From Streptomyces fildesensis (GTDB taxonomy: Bacteria; Actinomycetota; Actinomycetes; Streptomycetales; Streptomycetaceae), in contig NZ_JAAIKO010000001.1 in assembly GCF_016107395.1 (NCBI RefSeq), positions 248,001 to 312,000 of the forward strand: a stretch of DNA of 64,000 nucleotides. The letters are read 5' to 3'. Both the position numbers and the translations under genes were made by a program. Positions within the stretch are counted from its first letter, which is position 1; every line of letters starts with the position of its first letter. Shown here in pieces: positions 1 through 8,798 of the stretch. The notes beneath the pieces were generated by a model. The model ran no database searches, was not told where the DNA came from, and saw only the letters and a list, made by a program, of their open reading frames with translations.

Positions 1-35
1 CGCGCGCGCTGCTGAACTGAGCCGCCGGACAGACC

Positions 36-674
36 CTAGAGCCAGCCCTTCTCGCGGGCGATCCGCACCGCTTCCGCCCGGTTGCGGGCGCCCGTCTTCT
101 GGATCGCCGTCGAGAGGTAGTTGCGGACCGTGCCCTCGGACAGCAGCAGGCTCCGTGCGATCTCCGCGTTCACCGACCCGTCGGCCGCCGCCCGCAGTAC
201 GTCCCGCTCGCGGGCGGTCAGCGGGTCCGCCCCGTCGGCCAGCGCCGCCGCCGCGAGCGTCGGGTCGATGACCCGCTCCCCGCGCAGCACCCGCCGTACC
301 GCGTCGGCGAGCTGGGACGCCGGCGCGTCCTTGACGAGGAACGCCTCGGCGCCGGACTCCATCGCGCGCCGCAGGTACCCGGGGCGGCCGAACGTCGTGA
401 CGATCACGATCCTGATGCCCGGCAGCGCCTTGCGGAGCTGCGCCGCCGCCTCGATCCCGGTCAGGCCGGGCATCTCGATGTCGAGCAGCGCCACGTCCGG
501 TGCGTAGGCGCGGGCCGCCGCCAGCACCTCGTCGCCCCGGGCGACCTGGGCGACCACCTCTATGTCGTCCTCCAGGCCCAGCAGCGTGGCCAGCGCTTCC
601 CGCACCATCGACTGGTCGTCGGCGAGGAGGACTCGTACGTTCCGTGCGGGTGGCCCGCCGCTGGCCTCAGTCAT
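36..674 (-). CDS. NarL/LuxR-family response regulator
   Basis: This 212-residue protein is a two-component transcription factor. The N-terminal receiver domain has the acidic pair (ADDQ, residues 18-21), the phospho-acceptor Asp65 in LLDIEMPG and the conserved lysine in FLVKD. The C-terminal LuxR helix-turn-helix starts at LTARERDVL and carries the recognition helix around EGTVRNYLS. I chose the ATG at 674. A longer frame runs upstream but has no family similarity and overlaps the end of the MMPL gene. It lies 26 bases after the MMPL gene on the same strand. The likely partner kinase is the gene at 3080-4363, from which it is separated by the MMPL gene. The palindrome at 6120-6135 is a plausible operator (inference). 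Confidence 0.93.
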   Translation of the reverse strand: MTEASGGPPARNVRVLLADDQSMVREALATLLGLEDDIEVVAQVARGDEVLAAARAYAPDVALLDIEMPGLTGIEAAAQLRKALPGIRIVIVTTFGRPGYLRRAMESGAEAFLVKDAPASQLADAVRRVLRGERVIDPTLAAAALADGADPLTARERDVLRAAADGSVNAEIARSLLLSEGTVRNYLSTAIQKTGARNRAEAVRIAREKGWL

Positions 675-700
675 ACGGCCAGAGTAGGGCCGCCGCACCG

Positions 701-2929
701 TCAGGCCGTCGTACCCTCGGCGTCCACGTGCGGCAGCACCCGGTCGAGCCAGCGCGGCATCCACCACGCGTGCCGGCCGAGCAGCGTCATGACCGCGGGC
801 ACCAGCAGGAGCCGGACGATGGTGGCGTCGATCAGGACGCTCACCGACAGGCCGAGACCCAGCATCTTGATGACGATGTTGTCGCTGAGGATGAACGCGG
901 CGAAGACGCTCACCATGATCAGCGCGGCGCAGGTGATCACCCGTGCGGTGATCTCCAGACCGTGCGCCACGCTGCCCTTGCTGTCCCCGGTGCGCTCCCA
1001 GGCCTCGTGCACCCGCGAGAGCAGGAACACCTCGTAGTCCATGCTGAGCCCGAAGACGATGGCGAACATCATCATCGGCACATAGCTCTCGATCGGGACC
1101 GTGCCGTTGACGCCGAGTGCCGGGCCGCCCCAGCCCCACTGGAACACCGCGACCACCACCCCGTACGAGGCGGCGATCGACAGCAGGTTGAGCACGGCGG
1201 CCTTGAGCGCCACCAGCAGACCGCGGAAGACGGTCAGGATGATGATGAAGGCCAGCCCCACCACCACCGCGATGATCAGCGGCAGCCGTGCGGAGATCAG
1301 GTCCAGGAAGTCCACCTGGGCGGCGGTCGTCCCGGTCAGATAGGTGCGGGCGGCGGTGCCCGACACCGCCTTCGGCAGGACGTCGTCCTCGAGATGGTTG
1401 GTCAGATCCGTGGTGCCCGCGGCCTGCGGAACGACCTCGGAGATCGCGGTGGAGATCAGCACCTGGCCGTTGCTGGTGGGCTGCGGCGGGCTGATGCTCG
1501 CCGCGCCGGGTACGCCGGTGAGCGCCTTCTGCACCGAGGTGGCCAGCGCCGCCCGGTCGGCGGCCGGTACGTCGGTCTGGTCGACCACGATGGTCAGCGG
1601 ACCGTTGGCACCGGGCCCGAAGCCTTCGCTGATCAGGTCGAACGCCCGCCGGTCGGTGAAGCTGGTCGGATCGGCGCCGTCATCGATATGGCCGAGCCGG
1701 ATCGACAGCAGCGGGATCGCCAGGACCGCGATCACCACCACCCCGCCGAGCAGGAACCACCAGGGGCGGCGCTCCACCCGCTGGGCGTACCGGTGCCAGC
1801 CGCCCTGCGCCTCGCCCTCCAGGCCCTGGGTACCCTCCGCGACGGGCTTGCGGAAGGTGAAGCGGTCGATCCGGCGACCGATCAGTCCGAGCAGCGCGGG
1901 GACCAGGGTGAGCGCGCCCAGCACCGCCGTGACCACGGTGACGCCCGCCGCCACGCCCAGCTTGCCGATGAAGCTGACCCGCGACACGTACAGGCCGAGC
2001 AGCGCGACGATCACCGTGCAGCCGGAGACCAGGACCGCCCGGCCGCTGGTGGCCACCGCCCGGCCCGCCGCGACGGGCGGATCGTCGCCGTCCATCAGCA
2101 GCTGGCGATAGCGGGTGATCAGGAACAGCGCGTAGTCGATGCCCACGCCGAGCCCGATCATCGTGGCCAGGGTCGGCGAGACGCTCGCGAAGGTGGAGGC
2201 CGCCGCCAGCAGGCTCAGACAGCTCAGCCCGACGATCACCGCGATCAGCGCGCTGACGAGCGGCAGGCCGGCGGCGATGACGCTGCCGAATCCCACCAGC
2301 AGGACGACCACCGCGACGGCGAACCCGATGGCCTCGCTGGTGAAGTCCTTGGTGTCGGGCCGGGCGGCCTCGCCGAGAGGTCCGCCGTACTCGACGTCGA
2401 TGCCCGCGGACCGCAGCGAGGCGACGGCGCCGTCGACGTTGCCGACCAGGGATTCGCCGATCGACGTGGGATTCTTGTCGAAGCGGACGGTGATGTAGCC
2501 GATCGTCCCGTCCTTGGAGATCGCACCCGTCGGCGGGGCGGACGCCGAGGCCGGCAGCGGGCTCGTCACCGAGGTCACGTGCGGGACCCTCTGGAGCGCG
2601 GCGACGGTCTGGTTGATCTGGTCCGTGACGCCGGTCAGCTGGCCCTTGGAGTCGTGCATGACCACCTGGGCGCTGGTGCCGCTGGAGGCCGGAGCGTTCT
2701 TCTGGAGCACCTGCTGGCCGGTGTTCGACCGGGTGCCCGGCAACGAGAAGTCGTCCGAGTACGTGCCGCCGAAGGTGTTCTGCAGGACGCGCAGCCCGGC
2801 CAGGGCGACCAGCCAGACGATGATGACCACGACGCAGCGCCGGGCGCACCACTCACCGAGCCTGCGCAGTGCTCCCGCCCGTTCGGAGCCGGGCCCCGGT
2901 CCGGCGCTCGTGGACCGTCGTGCAGCCAT
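701..2929 (-). CDS. MMPL/RND-family transporter
   Basis: This 742-residue inner-membrane exporter belongs to the MMPL branch of the RND superfamily, whose members move lipids or small hydrophobic molecules using proton motive force. It has the usual duplicated layout: one N-terminal helix, a large extracytoplasmic domain, a helix bundle, then the same again. The second bundle holds the typical GLSMDYEVFLLSRVHE segment and the first the parallel LGVGIDYALFLITRYR segment. I chose the ATG at 2929 because AGGGAG lies about five bases upstream. A longer frame to 3040 adds 37 atypical residues. The gene sits between the histidine kinase and the response regulator, so it may belong to the same regulon. 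The substrate is unknown. Confidence 0.92.
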   Translation of the reverse strand: MAARRSTSAGPGPGSERAGALRRLGEWCARRCVVVIIVWLVALAGLRVLQNTFGGTYSDDFSLPGTRSNTGQQVLQKNAPASSGTSAQVVMHDSKGQLTGVTDQINQTVAALQRVPHVTSVTSPLPASASAPPTGAISKDGTIGYITVRFDKNPTSIGESLVGNVDGAVASLRSAGIDVEYGGPLGEAARPDTKDFTSEAIGFAVAVVVLLVGFGSVIAAGLPLVSALIAVIVGLSCLSLLAAASTFASVSPTLATMIGLGVGIDYALFLITRYRQLLMDGDDPPVAAGRAVATSGRAVLVSGCTVIVALLGLYVSRVSFIGKLGVAAGVTVVTAVLGALTLVPALLGLIGRRIDRFTFRKPVAEGTQGLEGEAQGGWHRYAQRVERRPWWFLLGGVVVIAVLAIPLLSIRLGHIDDGADPTSFTDRRAFDLISEGFGPGANGPLTIVVDQTDVPAADRAALATSVQKALTGVPGAASISPPQPTSNGQVLISTAISEVVPQAAGTTDLTNHLEDDVLPKAVSGTAARTYLTGTTAAQVDFLDLISARLPLIIAVVVGLAFIIILTVFRGLLVALKAAVLNLLSIAASYGVVVAVFQWGWGGPALGVNGTVPIESYVPMMMFAIVFGLSMDYEVFLLSRVHEAWERTGDSKGSVAHGLEITARVITCAALIMVSVFAAFILSDNIVIKMLGLGLSVSVLIDATIVRLLLVPAVMTLLGRHAWWMPRWLDRVLPHVDAEGTTA

Positions 2930-3079
2930 GCGTTCTCCCTGGAGCCCTGGGATGCGAACGGCGATCGGCGGACCGGCGCCGGCCGAGGCGGTCTTCGGCT
3001 GGTGACAGGTAGCCGACGGAGCTCCGCGGGAAACCGGCACACGTCCGAACGGGGGGACGCGACGCCGCCGCGTACCAGG

Positions 3080-4363
3080 TCAGGCGAGGGGCGGAACCGT
3101 CACCACAGGGGTACGCCGTGGCACGCTCGCGCTGAGCGTGAAACCGGTCGGCGCCGCCGGGCCGGTGGTGAGGCTGCCGCCGGCGAGCAGCAGGCGCTCC
3201 TCCAGGCCGGAGAGGCCGTTGCCGGGGCCGCCGGCGGGGCCGCGGCCGTCATCCGTCACGGTGAGGACGACGGTGCCGGCGCCGTCGTCGGACCGCTCGG
3301 TGAGGGTGATCACGCAGCGGGTGGCGCCGCTGTGCCGGATGACGTTGGTGATCGCCTCACGAAGGGCCCAGGCCAGCGCGCCCTCGGTGTCCGGGGCGAG
3401 CGCCGGGGACGTTCCGTCGTCCTGTGCGGCCGCGGTGGGCGGCAGCTCCACCGGGAGGTCGGCGGCGATGCCGGCGGCGGCCAGCGCGGTGCGGGCTCCG
3501 GCCAGTTCGGTGGCCAGCGTGGGGCGGCGGTAGCCGCTCACCGCCTCACGGACGTCGACGAGCGCCTGGCGGCTGACCTTCTCGATGTCGGCGACCTGCT
3601 GCGCGGCGTCCACCGGCCGGTCCGGGAGCATCCGGCCGGCCAGCTCGCTCTTGAGCGTGATCAGGGACAGCGAGTGGCCGAGCAGATCGTGCAGATCACG
3701 GGCGAGCCGCAGCCGTTCCTCGGTCGCGGCGAGCTGCGCCACGGTCTCCCGCGCCTCGCGCAGCTCCCGCATCGTCTGGACGAGTTGTCTGATGCCCACC
3801 ATCGCGAACCCTCCGAGGAGGCAAGGGATCAGCAGCGCCGGAAAGAGGTCCCGCTGGGTGTCGACGAAGGAGCCGATGAGGGCGAGCGCCCCGGTGGCGG
3901 CCGGGATCAGCCAGCGGGACCGGGTCGGCGGCAGAACCGCCCCGCACGCCACCGAGACGTAGACGAAGAGCACCAGCCAGGGCTTGCCCAGGGTCGCCGA
4001 GGTGACCGCCGCCAGCCCGGCGAGGGCGCACAGCACCCAGTACACCCAGCGCTTCTCCTCCTCGGTGTTGGTCCGCAGGAAGACCAGCGACAGATAGGCG
4101 ATGACGAATCCCGTGAGGCCCAGCGAGGCCAGGACGACCACCGCGGTCCCGTGGCCGCCGTGCACCAGGTCGTCCACCGGGGCGCCCAGGTAGAGCATCC
4201 AGATGGCGATCCACAGCAGCTTGACCACGGCCTGCCTGCGGGTCTCCGGCACGCGGCCCATGGAGGTGGAGTCGGCGGCCTCCAGCTCCGCGCGCCACGG
4301 CGCCCAGTTCTCTCGTCCGGCGCGGGCGCCGTCGGCGGGGTTCACGGACTTCACGGGCTTCAC
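3080..4363 (-). CDS. Sensor histidine kinase, DesK/HisKA_3 type
   Basis: This 427-residue membrane kinase has four to six hydrophobic segments at residues ~47-190, a cytoplasmic HisKA_3 dimerisation domain with phospho-acceptor His225 in RDLHDLLGHSLS, and a C-terminal HATPase_c domain with an N-box (EAITNVIRH) and a G-box (DDGRG...GNGLSGLEERL). There is no large periplasmic sensor, so it probably senses the membrane or its partner transporter, as DesK-like and BceS-like kinases do. It begins at a GTG four bases after the permease stop. Several in-frame GTG codons follow, so the exact start is uncertain. It is part of an ATPase-permease-kinase operon. The response regulator lies beyond the MMPL gene. 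Confidence 0.9.
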   Translation of the reverse strand: MKPVKSVNPADGARAGRENWAPWRAELEAADSTSMGRVPETRRQAVVKLLWIAIWMLYLGAPVDDLVHGGHGTAVVVLASLGLTGFVIAYLSLVFLRTNTEEEKRWVYWVLCALAGLAAVTSATLGKPWLVLFVYVSVACGAVLPPTRSRWLIPAATGALALIGSFVDTQRDLFPALLIPCLLGGFAMVGIRQLVQTMRELREARETVAQLAATEERLRLARDLHDLLGHSLSLITLKSELAGRMLPDRPVDAAQQVADIEKVSRQALVDVREAVSGYRRPTLATELAGARTALAAAGIAADLPVELPPTAAAQDDGTSPALAPDTEGALAWALREAITNVIRHSGATRCVITLTERSDDGAGTVVLTVTDDGRGPAGGPGNGLSGLEERLLLAGGSLTTGPAAPTGFTLSASVPRRTPVVTVPPLA

Positions 4364-4367
4364 GGTG

Positions 4368-5108
4368 TCACGCCTTCTGGGTGTCCTTGCGGTACAGGTA
4401 CGCCGCGCCGCCCGCGAAGACCAGCAGATAGACCAGCAGGATCGCGATGTCCTTCACATGCGGGGCGTCCCCGAGCTCGACGGCCTGGCCGAGCGCCGCG
4501 TAGGGCCGGGCCGGCAGGTACTGGGCGATGTTCTGCATCCACTGCGGGAAGGATGTGAAGGGCACCCACAGACCGCCCAGCAGCGCCAGCGCGAAGTAGG
4601 CGATCATCGAGATCGGCCGGGCGACATCGGCGGACGCGACGTAGCCGATGGCCACCCCGAGCGCCGCGAAGACGAAGCTGCCGGCCCAGCTGCACAGCAG
4701 GATCGCGACCCACTGCCAGGCGTCCAGGCGCACCTGCTTCACGGCCGCGCCGACGATCATGACGAGCAGGATCGACGGCAGGCTGATGGTGGCCGCCGAG
4801 GCGATCTTCGCGGTGACGTAGCCGCGGCCGGGCAGCGCGGTGAGCCGCAGCTGGCGCACCCAGCCCTTCTCGCGCTCCCGGGCGATCCGCTCGGCGTTGC
4901 CCATCAGGACGGCCGTCATGGCACCGAACGCGGACATCGCGACCATGAAGTACGCGACCGTCGACAGATCGGTGCCGGGCAGCTTCGCCTTGGGGTCGGT
5001 GCCCGCCGTGATGATCAGGAAGAGCAGCGGCGGATAGATCACCGAGAAGAACATGAACTTCTTGTTGCGCAGGACGCGCAGGATCTCCAGCTTGATCAGA
5101 GTCTTCAT
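4368..5108 (-). CDS. ABC-2 type transporter permease
   Basis: This 246-residue integral membrane protein has about six hydrophobic segments and the ABC-2 family profile: an N-terminal cytoplasmic stretch (TLIKLEILRVLRNKKF), a central REREKGWVRQLR coupling-helix-like segment and a hydrophobic C-terminal half. It should form the membrane channel for the ATPase encoded directly upstream, whose stop overlaps its start by four bases (ATGA), a sign of translational coupling. Such two-gene exporters next to a HisKA_3 kinase often handle antibiotics or lipids. The substrate cannot be read from sequence. Confidence 0.9.
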   Translation of the reverse strand: MKTLIKLEILRVLRNKKFMFFSVIYPPLLFLIITAGTDPKAKLPGTDLSTVAYFMVAMSAFGAMTAVLMGNAERIAREREKGWVRQLRLTALPGRGYVTAKIASAATISLPSILLVMIVGAAVKQVRLDAWQWVAILLCSWAGSFVFAALGVAIGYVASADVARPISMIAYFALALLGGLWVPFTSFPQWMQNIAQYLPARPYAALGQAVELGDAPHVKDIAILLVYLLVFAGGAAYLYRKDTQKA

Positions 5109-6061
5109 CGCTCTTCCGCCTCCTCGGCGGATGCCGCGTCGGTGATGGCGAGGAACGCCTGCTCCAGGCCGAGGCCCGCGACTTCGAGATTGCGGGGGTA
5201 GAGCCCCAGGCCGTAGACCGCGTGCATCGTCGCGTCGGCGTCGTCGGAACGGATCCGGACGGTGGCCCCGGACACCTCGACGCCCACCAGGTGCGGCAGC
5301 GCCCTGAGCGCGGGTTCGTCGATCGCGCCCTGGAGGTCGAAGGTGATCCGGCGGGCACCGGCCCGCGCCTTGATCTCGGCGGCGGTGCCGTCGGCGATGA
5401 GCCGGCCGCGGTGCAGGACCAGGACGCGGTCCGCGATCGCGTCCGCCTCCTCCAGGTAGTGGGTGGCGAACAGCACCGTGCGGCCCTCGTCGACCCGGCG
5501 GCGCATCGTCGCCCAGAACGCCTGACGGGCGGTGACGTCCATCCCGACGGTCGGCTCGTCGAGCACGATCAGATCGTTGTCGCCGGCGGTGGCGAGCGCG
5601 AAGCGGACCCGCTGCTCCTGGCCGCCGGAGAGCCTGTTGACCTTGCGGTCGCCGATGTCGGTGATGTCGGCGGTGGCCAGCACCTCGTCCACCGGGTAGG
5701 CACGCGGGTGCAGCGCACAGGCCAGGGAGATGATCTCCCGCACCGTCACGTCCTCCATGAGGCCGCCGCTCTGCAGCATCGCGCCGACCCGGCCCTGCGC
5801 GATGGCCTGCGCCGGGGTGGTGCCGAAGACCTCGATACCGCCGGAGTCGGGGTTGCGCAGCCCGAGCAGCAGATCGAGGGCCGAGGACTTGCCGGCCCCG
5901 TTGGGACCGAGCAGCGCCACGGTCTCGCCTGGGTGCAGGGTCAGGGTGAGGTCGGCGACAGCGTGCACAGGGCCGAAGCTCTTGTTCACGCCGCTGAAGC
6001 CGACCACGGGTTCGCCCGTAGTGGGCCCGTCGGTCGCGGTCTGTACGGCTGGTGCGGTCAT
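5105..6061 (-). CDS. ABC transporter ATP-binding protein (exporter, DrrA-like)
   Basis: This 318-residue ATPase has Walker A in LLGPNGAGKSS, a Q-loop (MLQSGG), the signature NRLSGGQEQRVRFALA, Walker B VLDEPTVGMD and a switch histidine in FATHYLEEAD. The C-terminal ~80 residues form the extra domain common in DrrA-type drug-export ATPases. It is the first gene of the minus-strand operon and overlaps the permease by four bases. A 14-16 base palindrome lies about 60 bases upstream and is the best candidate operator for the locus. Confidence 0.92.
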   Translation of the reverse strand: MTAPAVQTATDGPTTGEPVVGFSGVNKSFGPVHAVADLTLTLHPGETVALLGPNGAGKSSALDLLLGLRNPDSGGIEVFGTTPAQAIAQGRVGAMLQSGGLMEDVTVREIISLACALHPRAYPVDEVLATADITDIGDRKVNRLSGGQEQRVRFALATAGDNDLIVLDEPTVGMDVTARQAFWATMRRRVDEGRTVLFATHYLEEADAIADRVLVLHRGRLIADGTAAEIKARAGARRITFDLQGAIDEPALRALPHLVGVEVSGATVRIRSDDADATMHAVYGLGLYPRNLEVAGLGLEQAFLAITDAASAEEAEER

Positions 6062-6119
6062 GGCATCAGCTTCGCCGAGCGGCGGGCCCTCCCGGCAGTG
6101 CCGGACATCGTGTCTTCCG

Positions 6120-6135
6120 CATGACAGATGTCATG
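6120..6135. promoter_or_regulatory. Palindrome upstream of the ABC/kinase operon (candidate operator)
   Basis: The sequence ATGACA-GA-TGTCAT (6121-6134) has perfect six-base arms, extended by a C-G pair at 6120 and 6135. It lies 60-75 bases upstream of the ATPase start at 6061. NarL/LuxR response regulators bind dyads of this size, so it may be the site for the regulator at 36-674. That link is inferred. Confidence 0.5.
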
Positions 6136-6156
6136 GTCCGGACCGCTGCCGGGGGC

Positions 6157-6175
6157 CCAGGACGATACGACCTGG
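6157..6175 (-). terminator. Short stem-loop after the peptidoglycan-binding-like gene
   Basis: Two eight-base arms with one A-A mismatch flank a three-base loop, directly after the stop codon of the gene at 6178-8223 on the minus strand. It could terminate that transcript before the ABC operon. The stem is short, so confidence is low. Confidence 0.35.
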
Positions 6176-6177
6176 CG

Positions 6178-8223
6178 CTACTTCGCCACGTGCGGGATCA
6201 CCACGGTCTTCTTGGACTGGTCCGACGAGTTCAGCGCCGGCAGCATCGCGTCGGCGACGTCCTTCGGGGTGACGGCGGACTTCGTGCCGTTGTCCCGCAC
6301 GATGAGCACGCCGGTGAACGCCTTGCCGTACAGGTCCTTGAGGACGACCAGGTCGAAGGACGGCTGGAGCTTGCCGTTGGCGTCCGCGACCATCGTCAGG
6401 AACTTGGGCAGCGACTTGTTCGGGCCGAACGGGACCTTGTGCGAGCCGTCGGCCTTCACGGTGACGATCCCGGCCATCGCGGACTTGCCGAAGCCGGCGA
6501 TCGCCTCGTCGATCTGGGCCTGGGTGACCTTCGGCTGCACGGTCGTGGCGGTCAGCTCCACCAACTGGTCCCGGCCGGTCTCGGCGCGGGTCCGGTACGC
6601 GTCGGTGACCTTCTTCATCGAGCCGTCGACGTCGACGGCCTGCCGCGGGGTGCCGGGTACGCCGACGGCCTTGCCGCTGACGAACTTCACCATGCCCTCG
6701 GAACCGGATCCGCCGGCCGCCTGTTGCGACAGGTTCTGCAGCGCGGACTTCAGCTTCTCGTCGTCCTCGACGAGCACGGGTTCGGCCGGCCGCGCTCCGC
6801 CGAGGAGCGAGCCGATCACCGAGACCGGGTTGTAGTCGGTGTGCGCGACGGAGCGGACGGTGGCCAGGTTGTCGATGGAGAGGCCGGCCACCGAGGGCTT
6901 GAGCTCCAGCGTCCGGGCGCCGATCTTCACCTTGATCGGGGCGGTGATGCGGTTGCCGAGCTTCGCGTCGAGCGCCTTGACGGCCTCGTCGCGCGACTTC
7001 CCGCCGATGTCGACACCGAGGACGGTGGTGCCCTTGGGCACTTCGGCGTGGTTCATCAGCAGGCCGGCGCCGTAGGCGATACCCGCGAGGAAGACCAGGA
7101 GGCCGCCCGCCAATATCACCTTGGAGCGGCCCTTGGGCTTCGCCGGAGTGCTGTCCGCCTCGAAGCGGTAGGAGTCCTCGCCGGCGGCCGGCGGCTTGGG
7201 CGTCCTGGGGCCGGCGGGCACCGTCGGGATGCCGCTGACCAGCGTGTCGCCCGACACGCGCCCACCGGGAGCACCGGGGGCGGCGGGAGCACCGGGCCCG
7301 GTGGTGCCGGGGGCGGGCTGGCCCGCCAGGGGCAGCCGCGCCGCGCCGGTCACCGGGCCGGTGGTCGGTCCCGCCGGTCCTTGCGGACCCTGGCCCGCGG
7401 GCGGCTGGTAGGCGGGGAAAGGCGTGCTGCGGTCGCCCTCACCGGGCGCTCCGCCCGGCCCGAACGGGGGGCCGTTGAACGCCGGGTCGGCGAAGCCGGG
7501 ATCGCGGTAGGACGGGTCGCTGAACGCGGGGTCCTGCGGGGCCAGCGGGTTCGAGCCGGGCCACGGGGTGTCGTCCCGGTTCCCGGGGAAGGCTCCCGGG
7601 CCACCGAGCGGGGTGCCCATCGGCGGCGCCAGGTACGGGCCCGCCGTCGGCTGTCCGCCGGCCGGCCGGGGGTCGCGGACGTCGTCGGGGAACTGCAGGC
7701 CGGCGACGCTGATCGGCTGGGTACTGTCCGATGCCGGAGGCGGCGTGGGACCCGGTGCGGGGGACGGCGCGGGAGCCGCCGCGGAGGTCTTCCGGGGGGC
7801 GAACCAGTCGCTGGTCCGCTCCGGCCCGGGGGCCTCGTCCGGCTCCGGTTCCCCGGCCGGCTCGGCAGCGGGCGCGGGCGCCGGCACGGCGTTCCAACTG
7901 AACGCGGGGCGGCCCGGGTCGGGGTCGCCGGACGGTTCCGCGGGCGTGCGGTCCTCGACGGGGGTCCGCATGACCAGCGGCGGAATCGGCCGGGATCCGG
8001 GGATGTTGATCCGGATCCTGGTGGTCATCGTGGTCTCGGTCCTGGGCTCCTCGGCGGCCGGCGGCACCGGTGCCTCGGGCGTGGCGTCGCCGTCCTGCGA
8101 CCCCTCCTGCGGGTGCAGCGACGGAAACGGGCGGGTTCCGTACGGCGGGGTCCCCGACGGGTACGCGGCCCCGCCGCGACCCCCCTGGTTCCCGGAGGAC
8201 GAACTGTCAGTTTCACGACTCAA
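6178..8223 (-). CDS. Proline-rich membrane-anchored protein with peptidoglycan-binding-like (YoaR/PG_binding_4) domain
   Basis: This 681-residue protein has three parts. The first ~345 residues are a disordered cytoplasmic region rich in Pro, Gly and Ala. A single transmembrane helix follows (SKVILAGGLLVFLAGIAYGAGLL). The extracytoplasmic part of ~310 residues has PG_binding_4-like features (GTTVLGVDIGGKSRDEAVKAL). The topology fits a wall-facing envelope protein, as in VanW/YoaR relatives, but no VanW domain or catalytic motif is evident. The start is a TTG at 8223 with GGGAG eight bases upstream. It appears monocistronic between the ABC operon and the mshB pair. The N-terminal tail could recruit cytoplasmic partners (inference). 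Confidence 0.75.
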   Translation of the reverse strand: MSRETDSSSSGNQGGRGGAAYPSGTPPYGTRPFPSLHPQEGSQDGDATPEAPVPPAAEEPRTETTMTTRIRINIPGSRPIPPLVMRTPVEDRTPAEPSGDPDPGRPAFSWNAVPAPAPAAEPAGEPEPDEAPGPERTSDWFAPRKTSAAAPAPSPAPGPTPPPASDSTQPISVAGLQFPDDVRDPRPAGGQPTAGPYLAPPMGTPLGGPGAFPGNRDDTPWPGSNPLAPQDPAFSDPSYRDPGFADPAFNGPPFGPGGAPGEGDRSTPFPAYQPPAGQGPQGPAGPTTGPVTGAARLPLAGQPAPGTTGPGAPAAPGAPGGRVSGDTLVSGIPTVPAGPRTPKPPAAGEDSYRFEADSTPAKPKGRSKVILAGGLLVFLAGIAYGAGLLMNHAEVPKGTTVLGVDIGGKSRDEAVKALDAKLGNRITAPIKVKIGARTLELKPSVAGLSIDNLATVRSVAHTDYNPVSVIGSLLGGARPAEPVLVEDDEKLKSALQNLSQQAAGGSGSEGMVKFVSGKAVGVPGTPRQAVDVDGSMKKVTDAYRTRAETGRDQLVELTATTVQPKVTQAQIDEAIAGFGKSAMAGIVTVKADGSHKVPFGPNKSLPKFLTMVADANGKLQPSFDLVVLKDLYGKAFTGVLIVRDNGTKSAVTPKDVADAMLPALNSSDQSKKTVVIPHVAK

Positions 8224-8363
8224 AGCAGGCTCTCCCGGTTAGCTTCGCCACCTCACGGCCATCCTCAGGCGGCTCGCCAGCGCGCACCACCATACTGGGC
8301 GGCGCCGGAGCGATCCCCGTGACCGGTGGAACGCTCGCTCCTCAGCACACCACGGACAGCGGG

Positions 8364-8798
8364 TCAGCCGCCAAGTCGGGAGTCATTAGCCCCGGATGAG
8401 GGCAATTGCGGCAAAGTGGCGCAGACCACTCCCGCGAGTGCTCCCCCCAACAGATAGATGTACGGGCCGATACCGGCCGCGAAGAGGAAGTCGCCCTCGG
8501 GTCGCGCGGAGCTCAGCAGCATCACGGTGATCAGCCACACGGCGCCCGGTACCGCCGCTCCCAACCGGGTGCCGGTGAGCTTCACCCCGCCGTAGAACAG
8601 CCCCGCGACGCCCGCCAGCGCGAGCAGCAGCCCGCCGGGGAACCAGCCGTCCTGGACCAGCGCGCCCGCCCCGCCGACCAGCGCGGCGAGCACCCCGAGC
8701 ACGAGATACGACACGGTCCGGCCCGTGCCGCCCATCCCCGCGCGGCCCGCCGATCGCTGTGCTTCCTTGCCCGCACCCGCCGTCGTGGCCGGCCTCAT
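8364..8798 (-). CDS. Small membrane protein, DUF6113-like
   Basis: This 144-residue protein has a short charged N-terminus and about four hydrophobic segments ([60 protein letters not shown]). It overlaps the mshB stop by four bases (ATGA), so the two genes are almost certainly co-translated. From memory, a membrane protein of this kind commonly follows mshB in Streptomyces. No biochemical role is visible. Confidence 0.75.
   Translation of the reverse strand: MRPATTAGAGKEAQRSAGRAGMGGTGRTVSYLVLGVLAALVGGAGALVQDGWFPGGLLLALAGVAGLFYGGVKLTGTRLGAAVPGAVWLITVMLLSSARPEGDFLFAAGIGPYIYLLGGALAGVVCATLPQLPSSGANDSRLGG

Noticed and set aside
1..35. A gene or terminator at the left edge
   Set aside because: Only 35 bases, mostly alternating CG, lie before the response regulator stop. 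Nothing can be supported.
500..4558. A 1352-codon open frame on the plus strand
   Set aside because: It is antisense to the MMPL, kinase and permease genes. Its Arg/Gly/Asp/His-rich composition is the usual shadow of high-GC coding DNA and has no domain-like segments.
6052..8322. A 756-codon plus-strand open frame
   Set aside because: It is antisense to the proline-rich membrane protein and reads as low-complexity Arg/Gly/Val.
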